Source: Incurvaria masculella (lineage: Eukaryota > Arthropoda > Insecta > Lepidoptera > Incurvariidae). Taken from it: a stretch of 64,000 bases of DNA. How positions within the stretch are numbered: the stretch's first letter is position 1; every line of letters begins with the position of its first letter. Under the pieces are notes generated by a model that made no database searches, was not told where the DNA came from, and was given only the letters and a program-made list of their open reading frames with translations. The position numbers and the translations under genes were made by a program. The stretch lies in assembly GCA_946894095.1 (NCBI GenBank), contig OX335653.1, positions 10,297,001 through 10,361,000 of the forward strand. The letters are read 5' to 3'. Shown one piece after another: positions 63,370-64,000 of the stretch.

Positions 63370-63569
63370 TGTCACGTCTTGGCGTGCTCGGGGGTGGCGT
63401 AGCTCAGTGAAAATCCAGATCATCGGGAACCAGAACTTTATTTGGCAAAATTATTTTCTAAAAACAAAACTCTCTCCGATCCGCTTTTTCTAGTCTCTCT
63501 TCGAACACGGAACTGTCATTTTTTTTAAACTATTCTATTTTATTTTTATGTGCATGGCCTGGCATGACA
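63370..63569 (-). repeat. Ty3/gypsy 5' LTR
   Basis: 200 bp, read on the - strand from TGTCATGCC to CGTGACA. It holds one AATAAA on that strand. On the - strand it is followed by TTGGTGGAGGCGCC, a TGG-containing primer-site-like sequence. Confidence 0.92.
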
Positions 63570-63574
63570 CCCTC

Positions 63575-64000
63575 TGAAGCTAAATGTGTCAGTCTGCCTG
63601 TTCCAAGTGGTTGCGTTACGTATATAAGGCGCCTGAAAAAGTAGTTATGGTTACAAGAAATACATATGATAAGGTAAATGGATGCAAATGTTTAGCAATA
63701 CAAAAACTGAACAAATCTTTGGTTGCATTTAGTAGTTATAGGCGGTTTAGGTTACAGATATAACTTTAGGTATATTTAAGTATTTAATTAAGTAACCGTC
63801 TGGTTATTGTTATATAATTAATAGGTATCAATGTTTCCAGATAATCAGTATATTCATCAGCAGGTACATACCAGCATCTAATTTATATAGCCAATCTAGA
63901 AAACGCAACTACTTGGGACGGGCAGACCGACATATTTAGCATCAGAGGGTTAGTCTCTAACCTGTGAACCCAGATTCAGCCATTTACCTTATCGTGACCA
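63575..64000. other. AT-rich flank of the gypsy insertion
   Basis: Nothing recognised. Confidence 0.5.

Larger units (their letters stand above)
57015..63569 (-). mobile_element. Complete Ty3/gypsy LTR retrotransposon
   Basis: A 6555-bp element on the - strand with 200-bp LTRs (63370-63569 is the 5' LTR, 57015-57214 the 3' LTR). I find the LTRs identical by reading. Termini are TGTCA...TGACA, and the 5-bp target duplication CCCTC is at 57010-57014 and 63570-63574. The internal order is gag, pol (protease, RT, RNase H, integrase), then 1.84 kb without long frames. Confidence 0.95.

Overview
The window looks like nuclear DNA of a moth or butterfly (Lepidoptera). Evidence: AT-rich introns with GT/AG splice sites, arthropod-type tRNA-derived SINEs and LINE 3' ends of lepidopteran style, many foldback (MITE-like) elements, and complete BEL/Pao and Ty3/gypsy retrotransposons. 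There are no bacterial operons, CRISPR arrays or rRNA genes.

The main host gene lies on the + strand from before base 5918 to 36727. Eight exons encode the C-terminal 571 residues of a membrane-anchored angiotensin-converting-enzyme (peptidase M2) family protein, most like insect Ance-3. The zinc-binding HEXXH is replaced by HESLM, so it is probably not a peptidase. The N-terminal exons lie upstream of the window. The 21.8-kb intron between exons 2 and 3 carries a complete 7.7-kb BEL/Pao element (23824-31538) in the sense orientation. It has near-identical 929-bp LTRs, a perfect 5-bp target duplication, a tRNA-Tyr-like primer site and one intact 1954-residue gag-pol frame. Its right LTR ends only 38 bases before the exon 3 splice acceptor.

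The second gene candidate (52872 to about 51080, - strand) is a compact TATA/Inr transcription unit. It encodes a 244-residue His/Gly-repeat protein with a Cys-rich C-terminal half, and appears to have an intron in its 3' UTR. I do not recognise its family.

The right end (57015-63569, - strand) is a complete Ty3/gypsy element with identical 200-bp LTRs, a 5-bp target duplication, a short gag and a 1079-residue protease-RT-RNase H-integrase frame.

The remainder is repeat-rich: at least eleven copies of one tRNA-derived SINE family, about ten foldback or TIR elements (several with clear target duplications), LINE tails, a mariner transposase relic, three minisatellite-like arrays and a near-perfect 122-bp palindrome at 53784-53905. 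Long stretches of AT-rich intron and intergenic DNA show no coding signal.
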